A stretch of 64,000 nucleotides of DNA from Sinomonas terrae. GTDB lineage: Bacteria > Actinomycetota > Actinomycetes > Actinomycetales > Micrococcaceae. Made by a program: the position numbers and the translations under genes. The stretch spans positions 496,001 through 560,000 of the forward strand of contig NZ_JAKZBV010000001.1 in NCBI RefSeq assembly GCF_022539255.1, written 5' to 3'. Numbering within the stretch: the first letter of the stretch is position 1; every line of letters starts with the position of its first letter. Positions 33,612 to 42,347 of this stretch are shown here, in pieces. The notes under the pieces are model-generated. The model searched no databases. It was not told where the DNA came from and worked only from the letters and a program-made list of their open reading frames with translations.

Positions 33612-35294
33612 CTAGTGGGTGGCGGCCGGCGGCGCGACCATCACGAACCGGACGCGCGCCCCGGGCGGGAGCTGGGCGGCGAGGTCGAGGTCGGCATCGA
33701 CGACGACGCCGATCACCGGGTATCCGCCCGTCACGGGGTGGTCCGCGAGGAAGAGGACGGGCTGTCCGTTCGGCGGGACCTGAACGGAGCCGAGGACGGT
33801 CCCCTCGCTCTTGAGCTCGCCGTCGCGGCACCGCTCGAGCTGCGGTCCGGCGAGGCGCAGCCCCACGCGGCTGGACTGCGGCGTCACGCTCCACTCTTCC
33901 GAATAGAACGCCTCGGCCGAGGCATCCGTGAACCAGTCCTGCCGCGGCCCGGGGACTACGCGGAGTACCGCCACGCCCTCCGGCAGGGGCGGCGCGCTCT
34001 CGGGGGCTCCGACGACGTGAGCGCCCGCAGGCGGGAGGACCGCGAGCGTGCTTCCGGCGCGGAGGGGCTCGGGCCCGATCCCCGAAAGCGTGTCGGTCGA
34101 GCGGCTGCCGAGGATTTCGGGCGCGTCGAGGCCGCCGCGGACCGCGACATAGCTGCGCAGGCCCGCCGTAGGCGCGCCGAGCGTGAGGGTTTCGCCCGCG
34201 AGGAGAGCGAACGGTGCGTCGAGCGAGGGGTGGCGTTCGACGGCGGGCGCGCTCCCGCCGTCGTCCGCGCTGCCGCCGTCGTCCGCGCTCGCTTCGGCGC
34301 GGCGGACGCTGAGCGGCACGCGCGCGCCCGTGACGGCGAGGACCTGGTCGCGTTCGGCTCGCACGACGAGGCCGCCGAACAGCACCTCGAGCCCAGCCGC
34401 GGTCTCGGGATTGCCGGCCAGGCGGTTCGCTCGCCGGAGCGACGAGCGGTCCACCGCACCGGCGGCGCTCACTCCGAGCGCGGCGAGCCGGGGCCGGCCG
34501 AGGTCCTGGACCGTGCTCTGCAGCCCGGGGGAGACGATGACGAGTCCCGGGTTCGCGGCGGGCCCCGCGGACGAGGGCGCGGGCGTCGTCGTCGGCTGGC
34601 TGCCCTGTGTCTCGGCGAGCCGCGCGCTTGCCCGCACAGGCTCGAAGCGGACGCGGTCGCCGGGCCGGATGAGCGCCGGGTTGGCACGCTCGAGGTCCCA
34701 CATGACGGCGGACGCGCGGCCGAGGAGCTGCCACCCGCCTGGCGACTCCCGTGGATACACCGCGGAATAGGTGCCCGCGATCGCGACCGATCCGGCCGGG
34801 ACCGCCGTCCGGGGCGAGGACCGGCGCGGGACGTCGAGGCCGCCGTCGCCCGCGAGATAGGCGAAGCCAGGCGCGAAGCCGCCGAACGCCGCGTTCCACA
34901 CTTGCCCGGAGTGCGCGGCGACGACCCCTTCACGGCTCAGCCCGGTGAGCTGGGCAACCTCGTCGAGGTCGGCGCCGTCGTACACGGTCTCGATGACCAC
35001 GAGCTCGCCCGCGCGCTGCTCGCCCGAGGCGAGGTCGAGCGAGCGCACCCGACGCGCGATCAGGGCGAGCGCCTCGGGGGAGTCGGCGACGACGAGCACG
35101 GTCGTGGCCGCCGCGACGACGTCGAGCTGGCCCGGGAGCGGTTCGGCGTCGAGCTGGCGCTGGAGGCTCAGGACAGCGTCGAGCGAGGGGAGCTCGATGA
35201 GGACGGCGCGGTCGCCGGCGGGCCGGAGGCCGACGACGGCGGCTCGGCTCGGGGCTGCGACCGAACCCTCACGACTGGGCAGGTGAACAGACAT
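33612..35294 (-). CDS. pxpBC: 5-oxoprolinase subunits B and C fused
   Basis: A 560-aa fusion. The N-terminal part (about 20-225) is PxpB/KipI (QVWNAAFGGFAPGFAYLAGD; VPAGSVAIAGTYSAVYPRES). The C-terminal part (about 250-555) is PxpC/KipA (VIVSPGLQSTVQDLGRP; AAGAVDRSSLRRANRLAGN). Together with PxpA it forms the ATP-dependent enzyme that opens 5-oxo-L-proline to glutamate. An internal duplication, ADDGGSADDGGSAP, sits in a loop of the C half. It starts 3 nt after pxpA. Such B-C fusions are known in actinobacteria. Confidence 0.93.
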   Translation of the reverse strand: MSVHLPSREGSVAAPSRAAVVGLRPAGDRAVLIELPSLDAVLSLQRQLDAEPLPGQLDVVAAATTVLVVADSPEALALIARRVRSLDLASGEQRAGELVVIETVYDGADLDEVAQLTGLSREGVVAAHSGQVWNAAFGGFAPGFAYLAGDGGLDVPRRSSPRTAVPAGSVAIAGTYSAVYPRESPGGWQLLGRASAVMWDLERANPALIRPGDRVRFEPVRASARLAETQGSQPTTTPAPSSAGPAANPGLVIVSPGLQSTVQDLGRPRLAALGVSAAGAVDRSSLRRANRLAGNPETAAGLEVLFGGLVVRAERDQVLAVTGARVPLSVRRAEASADDGGSADDGGSAPAVERHPSLDAPFALLAGETLTLGAPTAGLRSYVAVRGGLDAPEILGSRSTDTLSGIGPEPLRAGSTLAVLPPAGAHVVGAPESAPPLPEGVAVLRVVPGPRQDWFTDASAEAFYSEEWSVTPQSSRVGLRLAGPQLERCRDGELKSEGTVLGSVQVPPNGQPVLFLADHPVTGGYPVIGVVVDADLDLAAQLPPGARVRFVMVAPPAATH

Positions 35295-35297
35295 GGC

Positions 35298-36113
35298 CTA
35301 CGCGAAGCTCCGGATCTCGACGCCGGCCTCGGTGATCGCGGCGCGGATGCGCGCGGCCATGGCGACCGCGCCTGGGGTATCCCCGTGGACGCAGATGCTC
35401 TCGGCGCTGATCGGGACGACCGTGCCATCGACCGCATGGACCTTGCCGTCGAGGATACGGAGCACGTGCTCGACGATCGCGTCGAGGTCGTGGAGCACCG
35501 AGCCCGGCTCGCGGCGGGAGACGAGGGTTCCGTCCGGGTTGTAGGCGCGGTCGGCGAAAGCCTCGACGACCGGGCGCAGGCCGATCTTCTCGGCGGCGCG
35601 CTGGATCTCGGAACTGGGGAGGACGAGGATCGGTAGGTTCGGGTCCACCTCGTGGACCGCACGCGCGACGGCCTCCGCCTGGGCTGCGTGGTGGACGATC
35701 GTGTTGTAGAGGGCGCCGTGGGGCTTGACGTAGCGGACCTCGGTGCCTGCGGCGCGGGCCAAGCCCTGCAGTGCGCCGATCTGGTACACGACTTCATCCG
35801 TCAGCTCCCGCGGGTCCATGTCGATGAACCGGCGGCCGAACCCGGCCAGATCCCGGTACCCCGGATGGGCCCCCACGGCGACGCCCGCCGTCGCCGCGGC
35901 TTCGCACGTCTTGCGGATGTGGTGCGGGTCGCCGGCGTGGAAGCCGCACGCCACGTTGGCGCTGGAGACGCTCGTGAAGATCGCCGCGTCGTCGCCGAAG
36001 GTCCAGTTGCTGAAGGACTCGCCGACGTCGCTGTTGAGATCGATGCCGAAGCGATCGCGCCCGAAGCGCTCGCGTCCGAAGCGGTCGCCGCCTGAGCCGT
36101 CGATGCGTGCCAA
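35298..36113 (-). CDS. pxpA: 5-oxoprolinase subunit A (LamB/YcsF family)
   Basis: A 271-aa LamB/YcsF protein (IDLNSDVGESFSNW; SSANVACGFHAGDPHHIRKT; VKPHGALYN). The conserved domain normally begins with IDLN near residue 4. Here about 20 extra residues contain a repeated DRFGRERFGRDRFG. TTG start with GGAGGT 4 nt upstream; no internal ATG would serve better. First gene of the pxpA-pxpBC-accC operon, driven by its own promoter with a GntR-type operator. Confidence 0.93.
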   Translation of the reverse strand: MARIDGSGGDRFGRERFGRDRFGIDLNSDVGESFSNWTFGDDAAIFTSVSSANVACGFHAGDPHHIRKTCEAAATAGVAVGAHPGYRDLAGFGRRFIDMDPRELTDEVVYQIGALQGLARAAGTEVRYVKPHGALYNTIVHHAAQAEAVARAVHEVDPNLPILVLPSSEIQRAAEKIGLRPVVEAFADRAYNPDGTLVSRREPGSVLHDLDAIVEHVLRILDGKVHAVDGTVVPISAESICVHGDTPGAVAMAARIRAAITEAGVEIRSFA

Positions 36114-36143
36114 TGTGACCTCCGTCGCAGATGTGATGCTTCA

Positions 36144-36176
36144 AGCATGCACGATCCCGACGGATTGTTCAACAAT
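36144..36176 (-). promoter_or_regulatory. pxpA promoter with TTGTTNAACAA operator
   Basis: ATTGTTCAACAAT (36164-36176) is a perfect palindrome apart from the centre base and matches the two operators before DUF969. On the minus strand its inner bases form TTGAAC (36172-36167), followed after 17 bp by CATGCT (36149-36144). The sister promoter has TATGCT at the same place. An ATGCTTCAAGCAT palindrome (36136-36148) overlaps the -10. This marks pxpA as a separate transcript within the run of minus-strand genes. Confidence 0.72.
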
Positions 36177-36186
36177 TTAGCGTGTC

Positions 36187-37677
36187 TTACTCGCTGACCC
36201 GCCGCCCGTCGACCATCCTCGCCACTCCGAGGGGGTTCTCCTCGCGGAGAGCCTCCGGAAGGAGATGCTGCGGGAAACCCTGATACGCCACGGGGCGCAG
36301 GAAGCGCTCGATCGCCGCCGTACCCACGGACGTCGAGGTCACCGCTGTCGTTGCAGGGTAGGGGCCGCCGTGCTGCTGGGCGTAGGTCACCGAGACTCCG
36401 GTGGGCCACTGGTTCCAGAGGACGCGGCCGGCCTTTCGCGCGAGCACGGCGACGAGGTCCGCGACCTCGCACGTGTCGGTCCCTTGGATCGTCGCAGTGA
36501 GCTGACCCTCGAAGGACTCGGCGAGCGGCACGAGTTGGGACTCGTCGTCGTACTCCACGATGACCGCGGTGGGCCCGAAGCATTCCGTCTGAAGCGCGTG
36601 CGGCTCGGCGAGCATGTCCGCGGCCGTGGTCAGGAGGAGGGTCGGCGTGGGCGGGTCGGCCAGCGGCGAAGGTCCCTCGGCAAGGACCTTGAGGCGCGGG
36701 TGCCGCTCGAGCGTGCTGAGGACTTCGACGTAACCGGATTGGATCCGTTCGTTGAGCAGCGGCGCGGCGGCCGGAAGCGCGGTCCGTCGGAGGGCCTCGA
36801 CGAGGCGCGAGGCGGCAGGGACGAAGAGTGTCCCGGGCTTGGTGCAGAATTGCCCGGCACCGAGGGTGAAGGATGAGACGAAGCCTTCCGCGATCTCCTG
36901 GCTGCGCGCCGCGGCTGCCGCCTCGGTCACGAACACCGGGTTGTTGCTGCCGAGCTCGCCGTAGAACGGGATCGGCTCGGAGCGCGAGTTCGCGATGTCG
37001 AAGAGGGCACGACCGCCCGGGATTGAGCCGGTGAACGAGCCGGCCTTGACTCGGTGGTCTTTGAGGGCGGTGGAACCGGCCGCGGTGCCGACGATGAGAG
37101 CGAACGTACCTGCAGGGGCGCCGGCCGCGGCGAGCGCCGAAGAGACGATTCCGGCGGTGAGTCTGGACAGCCGCAGATGGCCAGAGTGCGCCTTGAGCAG
37201 CACCGGGCAGCCTGCCGCGAGGGCCGAGGCCGTGTCGCCGCCCGCGACCGAGAACGCGAACGGGAAGTTGCTCGCGGCGAAGACGACGACGGGCCCGAGC
37301 GGGATGCGAACGCGGCGAAGGTCGGGGCGCGGCGCGCCCATGGGCCAGGCAGCGTCGGCGTGGTCGATGCGCGCGTCGAGGTAGTCCCCGTCGCGCAGGA
37401 CCTCGGCGAAGAGGCGGAGCTGGAAAGTGGTCCGCTGGAGCTCGCCCCGGAGCCGTCCTTCGGCGAGATGCGTTTCGGCTTGGGCGACCGGCACGAGTTC
37501 GTCCGCGGCGGCGTCGAGCGCGTCCGCCACGGCTTCGAGGAACCGGGCGCGCTCGGCGGGGCGCAGGGCCGCGAGCGGCGCGGCCGCGCGGTGCGCCTCC
37601 TCGAGGAGGGTCTCGAGCTGCTCGTCGGTGGTGGGGGTGGTCGTCGTTTCGGTGGCGGATGGGGAAGTCGCGGTCAT
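36187..37677 (-). CDS. 2,5-dioxovalerate (alpha-ketoglutarate semialdehyde) dehydrogenase
   Basis: A 496-aa aldehyde dehydrogenase of the KGSADH type III group. FAASNFPFAFSVAGGDTASA (cofactor entry), GELGSNNPVFV with the general-base Glu, and GAGQFCTKPG with the catalytic Cys near 277. It oxidises 2,5-dioxopentanoate to 2-oxoglutarate, the last step of hydroxyproline breakdown, with NAD(P)+. Last gene of the hydroxyproline operon; its upstream neighbour ends 48 bp before, in a gap that holds a 15-bp tandem duplication (37698-37727). Confidence 0.92.
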   Translation of the reverse strand: MTATSPSATETTTTPTTDEQLETLLEEAHRAAAPLAALRPAERARFLEAVADALDAAADELVPVAQAETHLAEGRLRGELQRTTFQLRLFAEVLRDGDYLDARIDHADAAWPMGAPRPDLRRVRIPLGPVVVFAASNFPFAFSVAGGDTASALAAGCPVLLKAHSGHLRLSRLTAGIVSSALAAAGAPAGTFALIVGTAAGSTALKDHRVKAGSFTGSIPGGRALFDIANSRSEPIPFYGELGSNNPVFVTEAAAAARSQEIAEGFVSSFTLGAGQFCTKPGTLFVPAASRLVEALRRTALPAAAPLLNERIQSGYVEVLSTLERHPRLKVLAEGPSPLADPPTPTLLLTTAADMLAEPHALQTECFGPTAVIVEYDDESQLVPLAESFEGQLTATIQGTDTCEVADLVAVLARKAGRVLWNQWPTGVSVTYAQQHGGPYPATTAVTSTSVGTAAIERFLRPVAYQGFPQHLLPEALREENPLGVARMVDGRRVSE

Positions 37678-37725
37678 GCGAGAGTTCCTTTCTGCGAAGT
37701 CGGTCTAGGGTCAGTCGGTCTAGGG

Positions 37726-39243
37726 TCAGTGGACGGCGCCCTCGGCGGCCGCGTCTTCGAGACTGGCGAGCTCGCCGAGGCTCACGGGCGCGGCGAGGGG
37801 ACGCCTCGCCGTTGCCGCAAGGGAGGTTTCAGAGGGCTGATTCCCTTCCGCCAGGCACGACGCCGCGAAGCCGCACACGCGGCCCTGGCACCAGCCCATT
37901 CCCGTGCGGGTGAAGGATTTCAGGCTGCGGGAATCGGCGGCTTCGAGGTCGCTGCGGGCCGCGACGATCTCCCCGGCCGTGACTTCTTCGCACCGGCACA
38001 CGATCGTCTCGGGAGTCAGCCAGTCAGACCATCCGGCCGGAACGGGGTGGGCCTCGTGCATCGCGCGGGCGAAACGGCGGTGCCGTGCGGCGCGGGCGGC
38101 GGCCTTGGCTGGCAGGGCCGAGCTGCCTCCCGCAGCAGACCCCGCGGCGAACCCTTCGAGGACCGCGAGTGCGGCTCCGCCGACGCCGGTGACCTCGCCG
38201 GCAAGGAAGAGGCCCGGGACGCTTGACTCCTGCCGGTCGTCGACCACGCCGACGAGGGATCCGTCCGCGTCCACCCTCGTGCGAACGCCCAAGGAGACGG
38301 GAAGCTCGAGCTGCGGCGTGAAGCCCCACCCGAAGCCCACGACGTCAACGTCCTCGTAGACGCGCTCAGAACCGGGCAGCACTCGGCCGTCGGCGTCGGC
38401 CCGAGCGGTCCGCACCGCCTCGACTCGGTCGGAACCGAGGACCTCGGTGACGATGCTCCTGGTGCGGTAGGGGATGCGATGCCGGGCGAAGACGGCGGCG
38501 TAGGCCGCACCCTCGAGCGCCTTCTCGGGGACTCCGGCCGCGGCCTTGAGATGCGGCAGCCAGGCCGACGGCGCCGAGGCCTCAAGCACCGCGACGACTA
38601 TGCCGCCAGCCGCGGCGATGCCAGCCGCCACGGGCAGGAGGAAGGGACCGGTCCCGGCGATGACGAAGCGTCTTCCGGGCAGCGAGCCGTTGGCCTTGAC
38701 GAAGGCCTGGAGCCCACCGGCCGCCATGACGCCCGGCAGGTCCCAACCGGGCACGGGCAGCTGTCGGTCGTAACCTCCCGTGCACAGGACGAGGCGACGA
38801 GCGCTCACAGCCCCGGCCCCCGCCCCGGCCCCGCCCCCCTCTGCTTGCGCCGTCACGTCCGCAGGGTGTGCACCCTGCGGACGTGACGGCGCAACGGGAG
38901 CGGGAGAGGCGATGGTGGGCGTCGTGCGGAGGGTGAATCCGCCGTCGTCCTTCTGCGCCATCCACACCGAGCGCCCCGGAAGATACGTGATCCTCCCCAG
39001 AGCCCGGGCGGCGTCGAAACGGGACCGGAGGTCCAGGTACACCGACCAGTCGTGATGCCCGTGGCCGTCGGGCTCGGGCACCACAGTTTCGGGCCGGTGC
39101 CGCCAATACTGGCCGCCGGGCTGGGCGGCGGCATCGACGACGGCGACGCTCGCCCCAGCTTCCGCCGCGGCGACGGCGGCTGCGAGGCCCGCAGGACCGG
39201 CGCCGACGACGGCGACGTCGGCATGGGTCGAGGCCGCGGTCAC
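37726..39243 (-). CDS. FAD/NAD(P)-binding subunit of D-hydroxyproline dehydrogenase (HcnB-like)
   Basis: A 505-aa pyridine-nucleotide-disulfide-type flavoprotein. FAD site DVAVVGAGPAGLAAAVAAAEAG at the N-terminus. A C-terminal BFD-like [2Fe-2S] region with VCRCEEVTAGEI and later GWCQGRVCG. It pairs with the small ferredoxin-like subunit and the DadA-like oxidase to form a three-part dehydrogenase for cis-4-hydroxy-D-proline. GTG start overlapping the preceding stop by 4 nt; the longer open frame would read through that gene out of phase. About 30 residues near 115-145 derive from an inserted 50-bp palindrome plus a Gly/Ala run. Confidence 0.9.
   Translation of the reverse strand: MTAASTHADVAVVGAGPAGLAAAVAAAEAGASVAVVDAAAQPGGQYWRHRPETVVPEPDGHGHHDWSVYLDLRSRFDAARALGRITYLPGRSVWMAQKDDGGFTLRTTPTIASPAPVAPSRPQGAHPADVTAQAEGGGAGAGAGAVSARRLVLCTGGYDRQLPVPGWDLPGVMAAGGLQAFVKANGSLPGRRFVIAGTGPFLLPVAAGIAAAGGIVVAVLEASAPSAWLPHLKAAAGVPEKALEGAAYAAVFARHRIPYRTRSIVTEVLGSDRVEAVRTARADADGRVLPGSERVYEDVDVVGFGWGFTPQLELPVSLGVRTRVDADGSLVGVVDDRQESSVPGLFLAGEVTGVGGAALAVLEGFAAGSAAGGSSALPAKAAARAARHRRFARAMHEAHPVPAGWSDWLTPETIVCRCEEVTAGEIVAARSDLEAADSRSLKSFTRTGMGWCQGRVCGFAASCLAEGNQPSETSLAATARRPLAAPVSLGELASLEDAAAEGAVH
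38845..38894. repeat. 50-bp near-perfect palindrome inside the HcnB-like coding sequence
   Basis: Two 24-nt arms (38845-38868 and 38871-38894) are exact reverse complements around a central TG. The arms match those of the intergenic element at 21343-21394 over 23 of 24 bases. In the gene it is read as VAPSRPQGAHPADVTAQ, followed by AEGGGAGAGAGA, between two ordinary flavoprotein segments. Confidence 0.95.
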
Positions 39244-39506
39244 GCGAGACCTCCCCGAGCCGCCTCGGACCCCTCGATCGCCATGCCGTCGCGCACTTCG
39301 GCGAGGCACGCGCGCTGGTTGGGGGCGCCGTCGACCGTCACGAGGCAGTCGAAGCAGACGCCGATCCCGCAGAAGAGGCCCCGCGGGCGGGCGCCCTTGC
39401 GCGTGGTGCGCCAGGCCGTGATCCCGTTGGCGGTCAGCGCCGCGCCCACGGTCTGTCCCGGGCTCGCTTCGACGGGCCGGCCATTGAAGGTGAAGGAGAT
39501 GCTCAT
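39240..39506 (-). CDS. [2Fe-2S] subunit of D-hydroxyproline dehydrogenase (HcnA-like)
   Basis: An 88-aa ferredoxin-like protein: FTFNGRPVEASPGQTVGAAL and GLFCGIGVCFDCLVTVDG with cluster cysteines, and a fourth Cys in RACLAEV. Small electron-transfer subunit of HcnABC/LhpBEF-type dehydrogenases. It overlaps both neighbouring genes by 4 nt. Confidence 0.92.
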   Translation of the reverse strand: MSISFTFNGRPVEASPGQTVGAALTANGITAWRTTRKGARPRGLFCGIGVCFDCLVTVDGAPNQRACLAEVRDGMAIEGSEAARGGLA

Positions 39507-40654
39507 GCGTAGGCCTTTGCGAATCGGGCGGGGGAGAAGGGGGCGAGATCGAGGTCGGGCGCCTGCCCGGCCAGGGCTTGGGCCAGGAGCTTTCCGGTGC
39601 CTGCCGAAAGGCCGATGCCGGCGCCCTCATGGCCGGCCGCGTGCCACAGCCCGGGGGCGCGCTCGTCGTGGCCGATCACGGGAAGGTGATCCGGGCAGTA
39701 CGGCCGGAAGCCGTGGTAGTGCCGGATCGCCTTGACATCGGCGAGGAAGGGGAAGAGCGAGACGGCGTTCCGCGCGAGCAGGCGGAGGGCTTCCGTGCTC
39801 ACGGTGCGATCGAAGCCCACCCGCTCGCGGGTCGAGCCTATGAGGATCGTGCCGCTCGGCGTCCCCTCGACGACGGGCGAGGCCTGGAGCCCGGCGTCGG
39901 AGCTGCCCACGTTGTCGATGTACTCGGCGGCGTAGACCTTGTGGTGCACCATCGGCGGGAGCGGTTCGGTGACCATGACGAAGCCGCGGCGTGGCATCAC
40001 AGGGACGTCGACGCCGGCGAGCGAGGCGAGATTCCCCGCCCACGTGCCGGTGCAGTTGACGACGGCCGACGCCGGGAAGTCGCCCCGCGCTGTCCGCACG
40101 CCTGTGACGCGGTCGCCCGAGCGCAGGAAGCCGGTGACGGGCGTGTCCGCGTGGAACTGGGCCCCGGCTTCCTTCGCGAGCCGGACGAGATGCGCGGCCA
40201 CGAGCATCGGCTGGACTTGGCAGTCCTCGGGGTAGTAGGCGCCGCCGAGCGCGTCACCCGTGATGTTCGGCTCCGCCTCACGGAGCCCGTCGCGGTCGAG
40301 CTCCTCGACCTGTACTCCGAAGGTCGTCTGGACGGCCATCGCACGGTGGAGGGACGCGAGACTGCTCTCGCGGGACGCGACGATGACCCCACCCTTGCGC
40401 TCGAACTCCCACAGGTGCTCGTGTTCTGCGAGATCGCCCTGCCAGACGCCCAACGAATAGCGAGTGAGCTCGAGCTCGGGGCCGCGCTCCTTGTCCGAGA
40501 CGAGGATGTTGCCCTCGCACGCCGATGAGGTCCCGCTCGCGGGGCGCCCCTTGTCGAGGACGGTGACGCTCAGGCCCTGCCGAGCGGCGAAGTAGGCGGT
40601 TGCGGCGCCCATCACGCCCGCACCGACGACGACGATGTCGCTGGGTGGGTTCAT
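39503..40654 (-). CDS. FAD-dependent catalytic subunit of D-hydroxyproline dehydrogenase (DadA/HcnC-like)
   Basis: A 383-aa DAO-family flavoprotein. FAD motif IVVVGAGVMGAATAYFAARQG at the N-terminus and the GLWHAAGHEGAGIGLSAGTG segment near the C-terminus. In hydroxyproline operons this subunit oxidises cis-4-hydroxy-D-proline to 1-pyrroline-4-hydroxy-2-carboxylate. Gene order oxidase, ferredoxin, FAD reductase is typical. Substrate is assigned from context. Confidence 0.9.
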   Translation of the reverse strand: MNPPSDIVVVGAGVMGAATAYFAARQGLSVTVLDKGRPASGTSSACEGNILVSDKERGPELELTRYSLGVWQGDLAEHEHLWEFERKGGVIVASRESSLASLHRAMAVQTTFGVQVEELDRDGLREAEPNITGDALGGAYYPEDCQVQPMLVAAHLVRLAKEAGAQFHADTPVTGFLRSGDRVTGVRTARGDFPASAVVNCTGTWAGNLASLAGVDVPVMPRRGFVMVTEPLPPMVHHKVYAAEYIDNVGSSDAGLQASPVVEGTPSGTILIGSTRERVGFDRTVSTEALRLLARNAVSLFPFLADVKAIRHYHGFRPYCPDHLPVIGHDERAPGLWHAAGHEGAGIGLSAGTGKLLAQALAGQAPDLDLAPFSPARFAKAYA

Positions 40655-40662
40655 GCTCTCTC

Positions 40663-41376
40663 CTAGTGTGGTTGCTCCTGCTCGCCCGTGGCCCAGAGGC
40701 CGCGCGCGTGGCTGATGTGGCGCCGCATGAGGGCGAGGGCGGCCTCGCTGTTGCCTGCGTCGAGGAGGTCCAGGAGCTCGTGATGCTCCTGTGCCGAATC
40801 GGCGAGGCGGTTGGATTCGCTCAGGCTCTTGAGCCCGTACATGCGCGTCTTCATGCGCAGGCTCGTCGCGAGGTCCACGAGCTGGGCATTGCCCGCATAC
40901 CGCAGGACCTCCGCATGGAAGTCACGGTCCGCGGCCAGGTACGCGGCGAGGTCACCCTCCCGGGCGGCGGCGACGATCGCGTCCGCGAGGGCGCGGAGGG
41001 AGGTGATTCCCTCCGGCGGGATGCTTCCCGCGATGTCGGCGACGACGGGCGGCTCGAGGAGCAGGCGGATCTGGGTGATCTCGTCGAGCTCCCGGTCGCT
41101 CATCCTCGTGACCCGGAAGCCCTTGTTCTTCACGGTCTCGACCAGCCCCTCGCGGGCCAGATCCATCATCGCCTCGCGGACCGGCGTCGCCGAGACACCG
41201 AAAGCGGCGCCGAGGGCAGGAGCTGAGTAGAGCGTCCCCTCTTCGAGGGAACCGGCGATGATGGCTGCGCGGAGTGACTCGGTCACGGATTCGCGCAGGC
41301 TCCGCTGTGGGCCTAGCGGTGCGATGGGAAGGTTGTTGCTGGCTGCCACGGCGGACACTCCTTGGGCGGGCGTCAT
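40663..41376 (-). CDS. GntR-family (FCD) regulator of the hydroxyproline operon
   Basis: A 237-aa protein: winged helix at about 30-85 (AIIAGSLEEGTLYSAPALGA then FGVSATPVREAMMDLAREG) and an FCD domain (about 95-225, ADRDFHAEVLRYAGNAQL). It is encoded inside the operon, overlapping the upstream stop by 4 nt and 8 bp before the oxidase gene. Likely a repressor relieved by hydroxyproline or an intermediate. The ATGTNACATTGCACAG sites at 44461 and 47661 are its probable targets. Confidence 0.9.
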   Translation of the reverse strand: MTPAQGVSAVAASNNLPIAPLGPQRSLRESVTESLRAAIIAGSLEEGTLYSAPALGAAFGVSATPVREAMMDLAREGLVETVKNKGFRVTRMSDRELDEITQIRLLLEPPVVADIAGSIPPEGITSLRALADAIVAAAREGDLAAYLAADRDFHAEVLRYAGNAQLVDLATSLRMKTRMYGLKSLSESNRLADSAQEHHELLDLLDAGNSEAALALMRRHISHARGLWATGEQEQPH

Positions 41377-42347
41377 TTTCTCGTGCCCCCTTCATACACC
41401 AAGGCCGCGATCACGAGGTCTTCCCAAGCCATGCCGACTCCCGCGTACAGGCACGGCCGCCCGGGTGTCCTCGCCAACCCACCCTGCACGAGCTCCCGGA
41501 GGTTGGCCGGCTTGATCGCTTTCCACTCCTCGGCACTTCGTGCGGGAATGAGGTCCCCGGCCTCGCGCAGCGCCGAGGCGCGGCCTTCCACGACGATGTC
41601 GCTGCGCCGCACGAGCGTCGCGTCGACCTCCCGCGCGTCGAGCCCGTGTTGCCCAACCGCGGCAATCACGGCGTTCGGGGCCACGAGAGCGCCGTCGAAC
41701 AGGGGAGCGGTGGACGTCGTCGTGCAGAGGACGACGTCGGCGTGAGGCACTTCTTCGACCCTCCCCTCCCGCGCGTCGATCCCCTCCTCGGCGAGCGCCG
41801 CGATGAGCTCGCGGACCCTTTCGGGACGGCGGCCGACGACGGCGAAGCTCGCCTCGGGCAGGAGCGCGTGGGCCGCGCGAACGTGGTTGAGGGCCTGTAT
41901 CCCGGCGCCGAAGACGAGCACTCGCGGCCTCTCGGGCTGGCCGCCTGGCGTTGCGGCGAGGATTCTGCTGACTGCGAGAAGCGTGGTGGCGGGCGTCCGT
42001 ACGGACGTGAGCTCGGTGCCGTCCATGACTGCGAGCGGGGCGAGGGTGTCAGAATCGATGAGCACGTACACGCCCTGGATCTTCTCGAGGCCGCGGGCCG
42101 GGTTGCCCGGCGCAACCGTGAGGGCCTTGACTCCGCTGTACCCGGCGCCAGATGCGGGCATGAGAAGGAATTCGCCGCCCGGCGCTGGGCTGAACAGTCG
42201 CGGGCTGTCCTGCTCGGGGTCCACAGCGCCAAGGAGGGCGCGCTCGAGGGCCGCGACCGCCGTCGTCCATGGAGCCGCCGTCCGCACGGCGGCTGCGCCG
42301 AAGTAGGGGAGATCCGCCGTCTTCGGGCTCTCAGCCTTCGCCGTCAC
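41373..42347 (-). CDS. Ornithine cyclodeaminase/mu-crystallin family protein (pyrroline-2-carboxylate reductase-like)
   Basis: A 324-aa OCD-family protein with NADH-binding VLVFGAGIQALNHVRAAHAL near 125 and GYSGVKALTVAPGN near 60. In hydroxyproline and D-proline loci such proteins (LhpI/LhpD type) reduce 1-pyrroline-2-carboxylate to L-proline. GTG start at 42347 overlaps the epimerase stop by 4 nt; the very long open frame upstream is the epimerase read out of phase. Confidence 0.88.
   Translation of the reverse strand: MTAKAESPKTADLPYFGAAAVRTAAPWTTAVAALERALLGAVDPEQDSPRLFSPAPGGEFLLMPASGAGYSGVKALTVAPGNPARGLEKIQGVYVLIDSDTLAPLAVMDGTELTSVRTPATTLLAVSRILAATPGGQPERPRVLVFGAGIQALNHVRAAHALLPEASFAVVGRRPERVRELIAALAEEGIDAREGRVEEVPHADVVLCTTTSTAPLFDGALVAPNAVIAAVGQHGLDAREVDATLVRRSDIVVEGRASALREAGDLIPARSAEEWKAIKPANLRELVQGGLARTPGRPCLYAGVGMAWEDLVIAALVYEGGTRK

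Noticed and set aside
31773..35294. Urea amidolyase / allophanate hydrolase system
   Set aside because: Older annotations call PxpB/PxpC allophanate hydrolase subunits, but linkage to PxpA and absence of an amidase domain favour 5-oxoprolinase.
37726..39630. 634-aa version of the HcnB-like protein
   Set aside because: The first ~130 residues are the ferredoxin gene and the end of the oxidase gene read out of phase; the GTG at 39243 gives the true N-terminus.
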